Assembly (NCBI GenBank): GCA_021812905.1
Contig: JAKAMM010000001.1
Coordinates: forward strand, 1 to 29,589
DNA from: Chloroflexota bacterium
GTDB lineage: Bacteria > Chloroflexota > Anaerolineae > Anaerolineales > Villigracilaceae
Length of the DNA stretch: 29,589 bases
Reading direction: 5' to 3'
The translations under genes were made by a program, and so were the position numbers. This document shows positions 1 through 7,772 of this stretch, piece after piece (positions within the stretch are counted from its first letter, which is position 1; every line of letters starts with the position of its first letter). The notes below the pieces were generated by a model. That model was not told where the DNA came from. It did not search any database and saw only the letters and a program-made list of their open reading frames with translations.

Positions 1-1
1 T

Positions 2-301
2 TGCACAAAATGCCACCAGAACGCTCAGTTCACGGGACTTTCAACGGATTGCGTTTCCTGCCACGCTGACCCCGCTTTCCACGCTGGGTTGTTCAAGAAT
101 GCCTGTTCCGATTGCCATACGACCACCGCCTGGTCGCCGGCCCAATTCAATCTTTCGCATCCCCAGCCAACCAACGGCGGCGAGGGCGGATCTGGAGTCC
201 GTCATGGCGGCGCTTCCTGCCGCGATTGTCACACGGTTAATCTGGTGACGGCCACCTGTACCAAATGCCATGATAGCAATAACCCGGGCGGCGGCGATTA
301 A
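2..301 (+). CDS. Multiheme c-type cytochrome, C-terminal end (5' end outside window)
   Basis: The frame is open from the window edge to TAA at 299-301, giving the last 99 residues of a secreted multiheme cytochrome. Six CXXCH heme c motifs are visible (CTKCH, CVSCH, CSDCH, CRDCH, CTKCH and, partly at the edge, the same class), followed by an SNNPGGGD tail. The sequence lines up with the C-terminus of the next gene: the CHADPAFHAG segment, the NHGGASCR-like segment and the CHDSNNPG ending are all shared. The two genes are therefore tandem paralogues. By family knowledge it would be an exported electron carrier; its partner is unknown. An ATG at 89 lies inside the gene and is not a credible start, because heme motifs continue upstream of it. 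Confidence 0.9.
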   Translation, partial: CTKCHQNAQFTGLSTDCVSCHADPAFHAGLFKNACSDCHTTTAWSPAQFNLSHPQPTNGGEGGSGVRHGGASCRDCHTVNLVTATCTKCHDSNNPGGGD

Positions 302-330
302 TCTCATACAAAACTCTTTGAGTGTCCGCT

Positions 331-2706
331 ATGAATAATCGACTGGGTTGTTTAACTGGCGCCGGCATCTTTGCCATGCTTATTACCGCGCTGGCAATTG
401 CCGGTGTGGCCTTTGCGCAAGGCAATATGATGTTTTCTGCAGGCCCGTTGAATTCCCAGTCGAAGGGCCATCTGGTTGGCAATGTGGCTTCGCACGCGGA
501 TATCAGCGCACAATGCGAATACTGTCATACCGCGCCATGGGACTCTATAACCATGGCAGATCGTTGCATGGCTTGCCACACCGATATCGCCGCGCAGTTG
601 CCGGACGTTACCAAGCTGCACGGTGTGATGCTTCAATTCAATAAGAGCCTCACGTGTCGGAATTGCCATCCTGAGCATCGCGGGGCGGCTGCTTCGCTGA
701 CCGTGATGGACCCTTCGCTGTTCCCGCACAACGCTGAGGGATTCTCTTTAAACGGCCACCAGCAAAACGTCAATGGCGAAGCGTTTACCTGCGGCGCCTG
801 TCATTCCACTGATATTTCAAAATTCGATCCGGCCGTTTGCCAGACCTGTCATAATCAAATAGACACCGCATTTATGCAGACGCATATCCAGGCTTATGGG
901 GCCATCTGCTTGAATTGTCATGATGGCGTGGATCGCTTCGGCAGGAAAAATTTCGATCATAGTAAATTCGCTTTTCAACTGATCGGAAAACATGCGGCAG
1001 TTGATTGCGCCAAATGCCACGCGGGTGCGCAGACTTTGCAAACTTTCTCGTCTGCGCCCACGGATTGTTTCAGTTGCCATCAAAAAGACGATCCGCACGC
1101 TGGCCGCTTTGGGACGAATTGCGGTTCATGCCATACGCCCGACGGTTGGAAACCGGCAAACTTCAATCATGATTTGGCCGCCTTTAAGTTGACCGGCTTA
1201 CATGTCCAGGTTCAATGCGAGAAATGCCACGTCAATGGAGTTCTAAATGGCGCGCCAACGGATTGTTTCTCATGTCATCAAAAGGATGACAAGCATGGCG
1301 GCCAGTTTGGGGCCGATTGCGCCACCTGCCACACAACCGACGGTTGGGATAAGGCCAATGTTGATCATTCAAAATTTGCCTTCCCGCTGGTTGGAAAACA
1401 TTTGACTGTTGCCTGTGAGCAATGCCACGCAAATGCTGTCTTCAAAGGCACGCCGAAGGATTGTTATTCCTGCCATAAACAAAACGATCCGCATAATGGT
1501 CAGTTGGGTACGGACTGCGGCTCCTGTCACATACCCGATGGTTGGAAGCCCGCAAGATTTGATCATAACCTGGCTGCCTTTAAATTAACCGGCCAGCATG
1601 TCAATGTTGCATGTACTCAATGCCATGTGAACGATTTATTCAAAAGCACTCCAACAGACTGCGTTGCTTGTCACAAAAAAGATGATCAGCATAATGGTCA
1701 GTTCGGCACAAGCTGCGGCACTTGCCATAATACGAATAGTTGGAAGGATGTCACATTTGACCATAATCTGGCAGCCTTCAAGTTGACCGGCGCACATGTC
1801 AATGTGGCTTGCGCAAGCTGCCATGTGAATGGCGTCTTCAAGGGCACGCCGCAGGATTGTTATTCCTGCCATAAACAAAACGATCATCATAACGGTCAGT
1901 TCGGTACGAATTGCGGCGCTTGCCATGATACGAGTAGTTGGGCAAATGCCACCTTCGATCATAATCTGGCGGCCTTCAAGTTGACAGGAGCGCACGTCAA
2001 TGTAGCTTGTTCAAGTTGTCATGTCAACGGTGTCTTCAAAGGTACGCCGAAGGATTGCTATTCCTGCCATAAACAAAACGATCATCACAACAGCCAGCTT
2101 GGCGCGAATTGTGGTGCTTGTCATTCCACCAGTGCCTGGAAGCCTGCATCCTTCGATCATAATCTGGCGGCTTTCAAGTTGACCGGTGTGCACGTCAATG
2201 TAGCTTGTTCAAGTTGTCATATCAATGGCGTGTTCAAGGGCACACCGCAGGATTGCTATTCCTGCCATAAACAAAACGATCACCATAATGGAAGTTTTGG
2301 CACGAACTGTGGTTCTTGCCATAGCACAAGTACGTGGAGTGGCGCCACTTTCAACCATAACACCACTGGCTTCCCGCTGACGGGTGGACATGCGAACCTG
2401 AACTGTACGCGTTGCCATCAATCAGGTCAGTTCCAGGGACTCTCGACCGCTTGTTTCTCATGTCACGCTGACCCTGCTTTTCATGCCGGTGCGTTCGGCT
2501 TGAATTGTGCGCAGTGTCATAATACTTCTTCGTGGTCGTCTGCACGCTTCAGCGGTTCGCATCCAAGCCCTGGGGTTAACCACGGAGGCGCCAGTTGCCG
2601 GACCTGCCATCCATCTACTGTCTTCTCAGCTACCTGTCTCGCCTGCCATGATAGCAATAATCCTGGTGATGGCGGTGGAGGCGACGGAGGAGGGGGCGGC
2701 GATTAA
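331..2706 (+). CDS. Giant multiheme c-type cytochrome, 32 CXXCH motifs
   Basis: A protein of 791 residues with a Sec signal peptide (basic start, hydrophobic stretch, cleavage likely after AFA). I count 32 CXXCH motifs: six in the N-terminal part, 24 in eight triheme modules and two near the C-terminus. The modules are 66 residues long (the first about 70) and carry conserved extra histidines (ND-HHN, FDHN, TG-H) that are good candidates for distal heme ligands. The C-terminus is a Gly/Asp-rich tail. The likely role is long-range electron transfer outside the membrane; no membrane anchor follows the signal peptide. ATG 331 is preferred over the in-frame GTG at 322, because the truncated copy downstream aligns from its ATG at 2735 with 331 while the GTG region is not in frame there. 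No porin or OmcB-like partner is in view. Confidence 0.93.
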   Translation: MNNRLGCLTGAGIFAMLITALAIAGVAFAQGNMMFSAGPLNSQSKGHLVGNVASHADISAQCEYCHTAPWDSITMADRCMACHTDIAAQLPDVTKLHGVMLQFNKSLTCRNCHPEHRGAAASLTVMDPSLFPHNAEGFSLNGHQQNVNGEAFTCGACHSTDISKFDPAVCQTCHNQIDTAFMQTHIQAYGAICLNCHDGVDRFGRKNFDHSKFAFQLIGKHAAVDCAKCHAGAQTLQTFSSAPTDCFSCHQKDDPHAGRFGTNCGSCHTPDGWKPANFNHDLAAFKLTGLHVQVQCEKCHVNGVLNGAPTDCFSCHQKDDKHGGQFGADCATCHTTDGWDKANVDHSKFAFPLVGKHLTVACEQCHANAVFKGTPKDCYSCHKQNDPHNGQLGTDCGSCHIPDGWKPARFDHNLAAFKLTGQHVNVACTQCHVNDLFKSTPTDCVACHKKDDQHNGQFGTSCGTCHNTNSWKDVTFDHNLAAFKLTGAHVNVACASCHVNGVFKGTPQDCYSCHKQNDHHNGQFGTNCGACHDTSSWANATFDHNLAAFKLTGAHVNVACSSCHVNGVFKGTPKDCYSCHKQNDHHNSQLGANCGACHSTSAWKPASFDHNLAAFKLTGVHVNVACSSCHINGVFKGTPQDCYSCHKQNDHHNGSFGTNCGSCHSTSTWSGATFNHNTTGFPLTGGHANLNCTRCHQSGQFQGLSTACFSCHADPAFHAGAFGLNCAQCHNTSSWSSARFSGSHPSPGVNHGGASCRTCHPSTVFSATCLACHDSNNPGDGGGGDGGGGGD
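1006..2601 (+). repeat. Eight in-gene tandem repeats, 198 bp each, triheme modules
   Basis: The first cysteine codon of each module falls at 1006, 1216, 1414, 1612, 1810, 2008, 2206 and 2404. The period is exactly 198 bp except for the first unit (210 bp, four extra residues). Modules 5, 6 and 7 are the most alike, sharing long identical runs around the YSCHKQND and AAFKLTG segments, which points to recent expansion or homogenisation in the middle of the array. Modules 1-3 and 8 are more diverged. Each unit carries three CXXCH motifs. Confidence 0.9.
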
Positions 2707-2734
2707 TTCATATAAAACTTTATGAGTATCCACC

Positions 2735-2977
2735 ATGAGATGTAATCGACTGGGCTGTTTAACTGGCACCGGCACCTTTGCTACGCTTATTACCGCGCTG
2801 GCGATTTTCGGTGTGGCCTTTGCGCAAGGCAACATGATGTTTTCTGCAGGCCCGTTGAATGCCCAGTCGAAGGGCCATCTGGTTGGCAAATTTGCGAAGC
2901 TGGCGATTCAATGTCCGCCAGTTATTTATAGCTTGTCGTTTCCTTCCTATTCTTGCCCAATATTTCTCTCCCTTTGA
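2735..2977 (+). pseudogene. Truncated third copy of the multiheme cytochrome (5' remnant)
   Basis: The first 50 or so codons match the complete cytochrome gene closely: RLGCLTG, the hydrophobic signal segment, VAFAQGNMMFSAGPLN and the QSKGHLVG stretch. Similarity stops near 2886, and the remaining 30 codons to TGA at 2975-2977 contain no CXXCH motif. The spacer before it (2707-2734) also resembles the spacer before the intact gene (302-330). This is a gene copy that lost everything beyond the signal peptide, probably by unequal recombination or deletion in the tandem array. A short exported peptide could still be made. Confidence 0.8.
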
Positions 2978-3009
2978 GACAACCCCTTCTGAATGTTTGC
3001 CATATTTTT

Positions 3010-3375
3010 TCACCCGATTGCAACGACAAGAGCAACTGCATGACTCATACTGTGGCTGATGCTCACGGACCACTTCGTCAGTCCGAGTTCTTTGGCTTTT
3101 TCTGCCGCGCCTCCGGACAAAGTCAGGGTCGGCGCGTTTTGCTCATTCCCCAAAATTTCGATTTCCTTCCAGGTAACGTCCCCTATTCCGCAACCCAGCG
3201 CTTTCGCAACGGCTTCTTTGCCAGCAAAGCGTCCGGCCAGTGACTCGACTCGCTTTCCGAATTGGTCAAGTTCAGCAGGCGTATATATTCGCTCGAGGTA
3301 GTGTTTGCCGTGACGCGCAACCACTTCTTCGATGCGGGAGATTTCGATCAGGTCGACACCGGTTCTTAAATTCAT
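3010..3375 (-). CDS. acpS: Holo-[acyl-carrier-protein] synthase
   Basis: AcpS moves 4'-phosphopantetheine from CoA to the serine of apo-ACP, in the cytoplasm. The 121-residue protein has the family hallmarks: GVDLIEISRIEEV at the N-terminus with the Mg-binding Asp, the F-x-GKEAVAKALG helix near residues 50-60, and the SVSISHSMSHAVALV strand at the C-terminus. Length is typical (about 120-125). The frame is open to 3489, but the extra 38 residues would overlap the upstream peptidase gene and do not look like AcpS, so ATG 3375 is chosen. It lies 52 bp downstream of the M16 pair and converges with the cytochrome remnant. Confidence 0.93.
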   Translation of the reverse strand: MNLRTGVDLIEISRIEEVVARHGKHYLERIYTPAELDQFGKRVESLAGRFAGKEAVAKALGCGIGDVTWKEIEILGNEQNAPTLTLSGGAAEKAKELGLTKWSVSISHSMSHAVALVVAIG

Positions 3376-3427
3376 TCCATTTGGAAGCTTGCCATGATTT
3401 GAAACTTTTACAAGGCGTATATTTTCT

Positions 3428-4702
3428 TTACGGGCCTGCCGTCGCGACAGCCAAACGGTCGGGATCAATATATTTACGGGCGGTTTCAAGTATATCCGAG
3501 GCAGTGACGGAGCGCACTAAATCCGGATAGCGGCGATAATAATCCAATCCAAGATCATAGCGTTCGATGTTCACCAAAGATCCAGCCACACCGCCATTGG
3601 ATTCAAAAGCCAGCGGCAGGCGGCCAATGAAGTTGGCTTGGCTGTCTGCAAGCTCCTCTTCGGTGACCGCCTCTTTGACAAATCGCCTTAATTCTTTGAC
3701 GATCAATTCGCCAGCCTTCTTGACATTCGACGGATTCACACCTGCATTGACCGTCCATGCGCCGGGACCAACTCCCGCGCTCAGGTTCGAATAAACATAA
3801 TAAGCAAGACCAGCTTTCTCGCGAACTGATTTGCCAACACGGCCCATCATACCAAATTGACCAAGAATGGAATTGCCCAATGAGGCTGCCATATATTCCG
3901 GGTCCTTGCGGCGCGGGCCGTTCGAGCCGATGACAATATCGGCCTGCGATTTTTCGGCGATCTTAAAATGACGTTTGACCGTCTCATCCAAAATTTTTAA
4001 TTCAGGCAGAGCAGGCAATTCACGTTGATCCGGATTCTTCCAATCGCCAATTGCGCGCTGAACCAGATCAATCGCTTCTTTTGGTTCAACCGCGCCGACA
4101 ACGGAAACTACCATTCCATGCGGACCAAATCCGAAGCGATGATAATCAACAAGGTCCTGGCGCGTGACGGCTTTGATCGTGTCAGGATTGCCATCTTCCA
4201 AGCGCGAGTAAGGATGACCTTGGTAGAGAATTTCATCGAAGGTAATATCGGCCATATCGGAGGTATCCTGCAAACGGATAGCGAGACCGGTCAATAACTG
4301 ACTGCGAAGTTTCTCCACTTCATCAGCGGGAAAAACCGGCTGGCGCATGGCTTCGGACAACAGCCCAAGTAAAAGCGAGAGATCTTCTGCAAGAGCGCGG
4401 CCATTAAAACCGGTGGTATGCAGGCCGGAATCAAATCCAAAACTGGCGCCGACCGATTCAAGTTCATTGAAGAGCGCGTCGAAGGAATGTTTAGCGGTGC
4501 CACGCATCAGCGCGGAGGTGGCAAAATCAGCGAGGCCCAGTTTCCCGTCCGGATCGAACAGGCTGCCCGTCTGCATGTATCCGCTGATCGAAATGGAGGG
4601 ACTGTTGAAGTTGGAACGAGTCAAAATTGTGATCCCGTTCGATAAAACTTCGCGGTGAATATCCTCCGGGCCGGGCAGAGAATTTGTTTTAGCTTTGCTC
4701 AT
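3428..4702 (-). CDS. M16 family peptidase homologue, non-catalytic subunit
   Basis: A protein of 424 residues with the two-domain M16 (insulinase/processing-peptidase) fold. The N-terminal half has the GLADFATSALMRGT segment where active members have the HXXEH zinc motif; both histidines and the glutamate are gone, so it cannot bind zinc in the usual way. The C-terminal half has the VREKAGLAYYVYS motif with the Arg and Tyr typical of the substrate-holding partner subunit. Its start overlaps the stop of the catalytic M16 gene in an ATGA arrangement (4699-4702), pointing to coupled translation and a heterodimer like MPP or two-subunit bacterial M16B enzymes. The frame continues upstream to 4834 inside the neighbour; that extension is rejected. 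Confidence 0.9.
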   Translation of the reverse strand: MSKAKTNSLPGPEDIHREVLSNGITILTRSNFNSPSISISGYMQTGSLFDPDGKLGLADFATSALMRGTAKHSFDALFNELESVGASFGFDSGLHTTGFNGRALAEDLSLLLGLLSEAMRQPVFPADEVEKLRSQLLTGLAIRLQDTSDMADITFDEILYQGHPYSRLEDGNPDTIKAVTRQDLVDYHRFGFGPHGMVVSVVGAVEPKEAIDLVQRAIGDWKNPDQRELPALPELKILDETVKRHFKIAEKSQADIVIGSNGPRRKDPEYMAASLGNSILGQFGMMGRVGKSVREKAGLAYYVYSNLSAGVGPGAWTVNAGVNPSNVKKAGELIVKELRRFVKEAVTEEELADSQANFIGRLPLAFESNGGVAGSLVNIERYDLGLDYYRRYPDLVRSVTASDILETARKYIDPDRLAVATAGP

Positions 4703-5991
4703 TTGGATTCTCCGTTGCCCGTTGGCACATAAGTTCCAACCACGCGGGTTTGCGGGCGCAGATATTCGCATGCCACACGTTGCACATCTTTGGGCGCAAC
4801 CTTCAACATTTTCTCCAAATATGTTTCGAACCATTTATAGTCTGCAAACATTTCGGCATAACCAAGCCAGAAGGCTTGGTTGGTAATGTTCTCCGTGCCG
4901 TATGCAAAATTGGCGCGTGCTTGTTTGATGGCTCGCGCGATCTCCTCTTTTGAAACGAGAGAATCCTGAACGCGCTTGATCTCTTCGTCGAGCGCGGCCA
5001 ATGCTTCTTCGGGTTTTCGATTTGGATGAACGATCAAAGTAATTTGATACAGGAAAGGATCAACGGTCACGTTCGAGCCGCCCGAAAGCCCAACTGCGAA
5101 TTCCTTATCCACAAGCGAACGATACAAACGCGAAGTTTTATTTGAGATGCCGCCGCCGCCAAACATATTTAAGTTAGACGGCCCAGCCAACAGACTATCC
5201 AGCACGGACAACGCGAAGAAATCGGGATGAGAGGCGGAAGGGAAACGATACGCAACCTGCACATAAACGGTCTCACCCGGACCTTCAACGGACAGCCGCA
5301 CCTCGCCGCGTTGTTCCGGCTCCTGACGCGTCAAACGCAGCGGCGTTGCCCCAGCGGGAATCGGATCAAACAATTCCTTGATGCGCGCCAGCATATCCTT
5401 CGTGTTGAAATCGCCAGCCACACCCATGACCGCATTGTTGGGAACATAATACGTGCGATAGTGTTTGTAAAGATCATCGCGGGTCATTGTCTTGAGATCA
5501 GCCATATCGCCGATGACTTCGTGATGATAAGAATGGATTCGGAAAGCCGCCTGCTGAACCGCTTCGCCCAAACGGAACATCGGCTCGTTCTCATCCCCCT
5601 CCCGCTCGGAGATCACGACCGTGCGTTCGGACGAAAATTCTTTCTCGTCGAACTCGCTGTTGATCATCCGATCGGCTTCGAGATGCAGGGCAATGTCAAT
5701 TTTATCGGCGGGCATCGTCTCGAAATAAGTTGTCCAATCCAGGAAGGTAAAAGCGTTTCGCATCCCGCCATCGCGTGAGATGGCACGGTCAAGGACCGCG
5801 GCCGGGAATTGCGGCGTGCCTTTAAATTGCATGTGTTCGACCAGGTGCGAAATACCGGTCAACGGAGGCGCTTCGTCGCGCGAGCCGACGCGATACCAGA
5901 CCCACGACGAGATCAGCGGCGCGGTGTGAATTTCTTTCAGCAAAACGGTCAACCCATTGGAAAGTGTGGTTTTTATTAATGTATTTGGCAT
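4699..5991 (-). CDS. M16 family zinc peptidase, catalytic subunit
   Basis: A protein of 430 residues with the inverted zinc motif HLVEH at residues 49-53 and the distal glutamate in the SERTVVISERE segment near residue 129, as in pitrilysin/MPP-type enzymes. The usual flanking words GISHLVEHMQFKGT are intact. No signal peptide is visible, so it probably acts in the cytoplasm on short peptides or cleaved presequences. It should pair with the zinc-less homologue immediately downstream. The start ATG has no Shine-Dalgarno sequence but sits 7 nt after a perfect TATAAT on the minus strand, which suggests a leaderless or near-leaderless mRNA. Confidence 0.92.
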   Translation of the reverse strand: MPNTLIKTTLSNGLTVLLKEIHTAPLISSWVWYRVGSRDEAPPLTGISHLVEHMQFKGTPQFPAAVLDRAISRDGGMRNAFTFLDWTTYFETMPADKIDIALHLEADRMINSEFDEKEFSSERTVVISEREGDENEPMFRLGEAVQQAAFRIHSYHHEVIGDMADLKTMTRDDLYKHYRTYYVPNNAVMGVAGDFNTKDMLARIKELFDPIPAGATPLRLTRQEPEQRGEVRLSVEGPGETVYVQVAYRFPSASHPDFFALSVLDSLLAGPSNLNMFGGGGISNKTSRLYRSLVDKEFAVGLSGGSNVTVDPFLYQITLIVHPNRKPEEALAALDEEIKRVQDSLVSKEEIARAIKQARANFAYGTENITNQAFWLGYAEMFADYKWFETYLEKMLKVAPKDVQRVACEYLRPQTRVVGTYVPTGNGESK

Positions 5992-6043
5992 GACGGGGAT
6001 TATAAGCGAGAATAGTCGGACAAAATACTATTCTGTCCGACTA
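5992..6043 (-). promoter_or_regulatory. Promoter of the M16 pair with overlapping palindromes
   Basis: On the minus strand TATAAT lies at 6004-5999, and only 7 nt separate it from the start codon at 5991. Just upstream are two interlocked inverted repeats: a 10-bp arm pair TAGTCGGACA / TGTCCGACTA at 6013-6022 and 6034-6043, and GAATAGT / ACTATTC at 6010-6016 and 6027-6033. They cannot both form at once. They cover the expected -35 area, so an operator is plausible; a hairpin ending the upstream gene is the alternative. There is no T-run. Confidence 0.5.
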
Positions 6044-6087
6044 CTAAATGTCCTTAGAGTGGCCGTTACTTTATTTGACACTAATCT

Positions 6088-6843
6088 TTACGGGCAAATC
6101 ACGCCCCCATTGAGAGACAGGGCAAAAGGATTAATCATGCAATAAAGCGGTTTGATCGTATCTTTAAGCCCGCTAATGGCGGGATGTAATTCTGTATTTT
6201 GCAAGGGAATATCCACCGGGACATTAAGCGTGACCGGCACTTCTGTCTGAACGGGGACGGTGAAATTCAAAACAACATTGAGCGATGTCCCTGCCGGGAG
6301 CGTTACATCTGCGGGCGCATCGATGTTGAACAACGGCGTATTGATCTTCACATGCGCGCCCGTGATGGCAACATCCTGCGCCAGCGTAATGCCCGTCGTT
6401 GTTTGGACCGGAATGGAAAGATTTAAAGGAATGTTCGTTTGGACAGGGATGTTGGCCTTGATGTGCGCTTGATCCAGCAGCTCAAAGTTGGAGTAGAGTC
6501 CGCCAAGCAGGCCATTACCAATCCCAAGAGCATTTCCTTTCAAAAGCACAACGCCAAGCGCAATCAGCAGAAGAAGATTGACGGTCAGTGAAATTACGCT
6601 GGCAATCGTCCAAAAGGTTGGGAGCAGGCGGTCCTTCGTAAAACGGGAGCCGCTTTGGGAGTCCGGGGAAGGAGGCGCAGGTTGATTGGTGGAAACGTCT
6701 GCAGGTTTCGTTCTCTTCGGCAAACGGTCAACGACTTGGGGCTTGGGATGTTCATCCGATTCCTTATCCGCATCTGCGCTTGTAAGAATGTTATGGAAGC
6801 GATCCACTACGCTTTTCTTTTGCTTGTCATCTGGCATCGTCAT
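6088..6843 (-). CDS. Single-span membrane protein with repetitive beta-rich outer domain
   Basis: I do not recognise a named family. The 251-residue protein has a charged, Pro/Ser-rich cytoplasmic region (residues 1-70), one transmembrane helix (about 75-102, rich in Leu/Val/Ile) and an outer domain of about 150 residues. That domain reuses short words such as IPVQT, IPLNLSI, VPVTLNVP and VPVDIPL, consistent with a repetitive beta structure. A strong AGGAGG lies 4 nt before ATG 6843 and 10 nt before ATG 6837, so either could be the start; the frame also extends to 6885. It stands alone between the M16 pair and a gene-poor stretch. Confidence 0.75.
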   Translation of the reverse strand: MTMPDDKQKKSVVDRFHNILTSADADKESDEHPKPQVVDRLPKRTKPADVSTNQPAPPSPDSQSGSRFTKDRLLPTFWTIASVISLTVNLLLLIALGVVLLKGNALGIGNGLLGGLYSNFELLDQAHIKANIPVQTNIPLNLSIPVQTTTGITLAQDVAITGAHVKINTPLFNIDAPADVTLPAGTSLNVVLNFTVPVQTEVPVTLNVPVDIPLQNTELHPAISGLKDTIKPLYCMINPFALSLNGGVICP

Positions 6844-7276
6844 ACAGCCTCCTGTTGAACCGCTTAATCTTAGCATAGATGGCATGAAGTTCCGGCTTTC
6901 ATTGCGCTTGGAGAGTGCTTCTTAAGTCCGAATAATGGGCGGGGAAAAAGCATTAGCTACAGAGAGTACGGAGTCCACAGAGTTTTGAAAAGGTTTTTGC
7001 AGTGGACTCGCAGCATATATCCACACACCTGTATAAGCCAAAGCGGCGAGCATAAGTTCATGGGGATGCCTCGATATACGCGCACTGTACCATTTGAGGT
7101 TTCAATTCGTCGTTCACCATGCGTACCCAATAACCGCTGATGGGTGGGATTTGCGTTTATCTGATCAACTCGGTTTCAGATGGTATCACGCCCGCGAAGG
7201 AACAGATCACGTAGAAGCTGTCGTGATCTGCCTGGCAGGTTTGTTGGCCGACAATGACTCTAATCTTGTTGACCAC
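6844..7276. other. Gene-poor stretch, no supported gene
   Basis: No open frame here has a recognisable protein or a convincing start. One short inverted repeat is visible, GAGTCCAC at 6971-6978 with GTGGACTC at 7002-7009, which could be a weak hairpin. The part next to 7276 probably contains decayed 3' sequence of the GGDEF-type gene remnant. I see no tRNA, rRNA or mobile-element ends. Confidence 0.5.
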
Positions 7277-7675
7277 TCATCCAATCGAAGTGTCGGTGTC
7301 ATCTCGCAAGAGCAGTAAAAACTCATTGCCTCCCCAGCGCCCGACAATATCGGCTTTGCGTATGCTTTTTTCAAGAACATCGCTAATGCCATTCAAAACA
7401 CGATCCCCAACGGCATGCCCATATCGGTCGTTGACCTGTTTGAAGTCATCCACGTCAATGAACAATTCGATGATAACGTAGAGGTCGGTATTGCGGTCGA
7501 AGAGGTGGATCAGGTTGCTGAAAACGGTGGTCCCCGTATAAGTTACGAGCGAGAACGGCAGGTACCAACTTTTCATGCGCCGTTCCAGCCAGGAAATGGA
7601 TAAGTAAACGAACAGTCCGAGATTGATCGCGAAATTTATCAGCGCCTGGGCCTCGAGTGTCAGGCTGGGTTCCAT
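7277..7675 (-). pseudogene. Remnant of a membrane GGDEF-domain protein
   Basis: The first 70 codons encode hydrophobic, membrane-sensor-like sequence ([18 protein letters not shown] and a second weak span). The frame then joins abruptly to the first half of a GGDEF domain: [19 protein letters not shown] and [11 protein letters not shown]. The signature is GGNEF, and the protein stops about 10 residues later, so the second half of the domain is missing. The linker between membrane part and GGDEF is also far too short. Open, protein-like frame continues upstream of ATG 7675 to about 7709 without a start codon. The gene has lost both ends and probably an internal piece; diguanylate cyclase activity is not expected. 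Confidence 0.7.
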
Positions 7676-7711
7676 CGGGCTGATGCCGTACCCCCACAGG
7701 ATTGCAAAATC

Positions 7712-7747
7712 ATAAAGACTTCCAGACTATCGCCCGGAAGTCTTTAT
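7712..7747 (-). terminator. Hairpin at the 3' end of the long acs operon
   Basis: A perfect 12-bp inverted repeat, ATAAAGACTTCC at 7712-7723 and GGAAGTCTTTAT at 7736-7747, with a 12-nt loop. It begins 26 nt after the stop of the flavoprotein gene, the last gene of the operon. The T-run on the minus strand is short, so termination may be partial. Confidence 0.65.
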
Positions 7748-7772
7748 CTATAGCATCGGACCGGCAGAGCAT

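Noticed and set aside
1006..2601. Regular 198-bp repeats as a CRISPR or satellite array
   Set aside because: The repeats are in frame, code for heme modules throughout and have no spacers.
2640..2705. G-rich run as a G-quadruplex regulatory element
   Set aside because: The run is explained by Gly and Asp codons of the cytochrome tail; G-tracts are mostly two bases long. A structural role cannot be excluded but is not supported.
4703..4834. Longer start for the zinc-less M16 subunit
   Set aside because: It would lie inside the catalytic subunit gene and does not resemble M16 sequence; the ATGA overlap gives a natural start.
6844..7276. tRNA or small RNA gene in the gene-poor stretch
   Set aside because: I found no cloverleaf arms, CCA end or other recognisable RNA structure, only one 8-bp inverted repeat.
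7094..7318. Small plus-strand open frame in the gene-poor stretch
   Set aside because: No ribosome binding site, no family resemblance, and it overlaps the GGDEF-protein remnant on the other strand.
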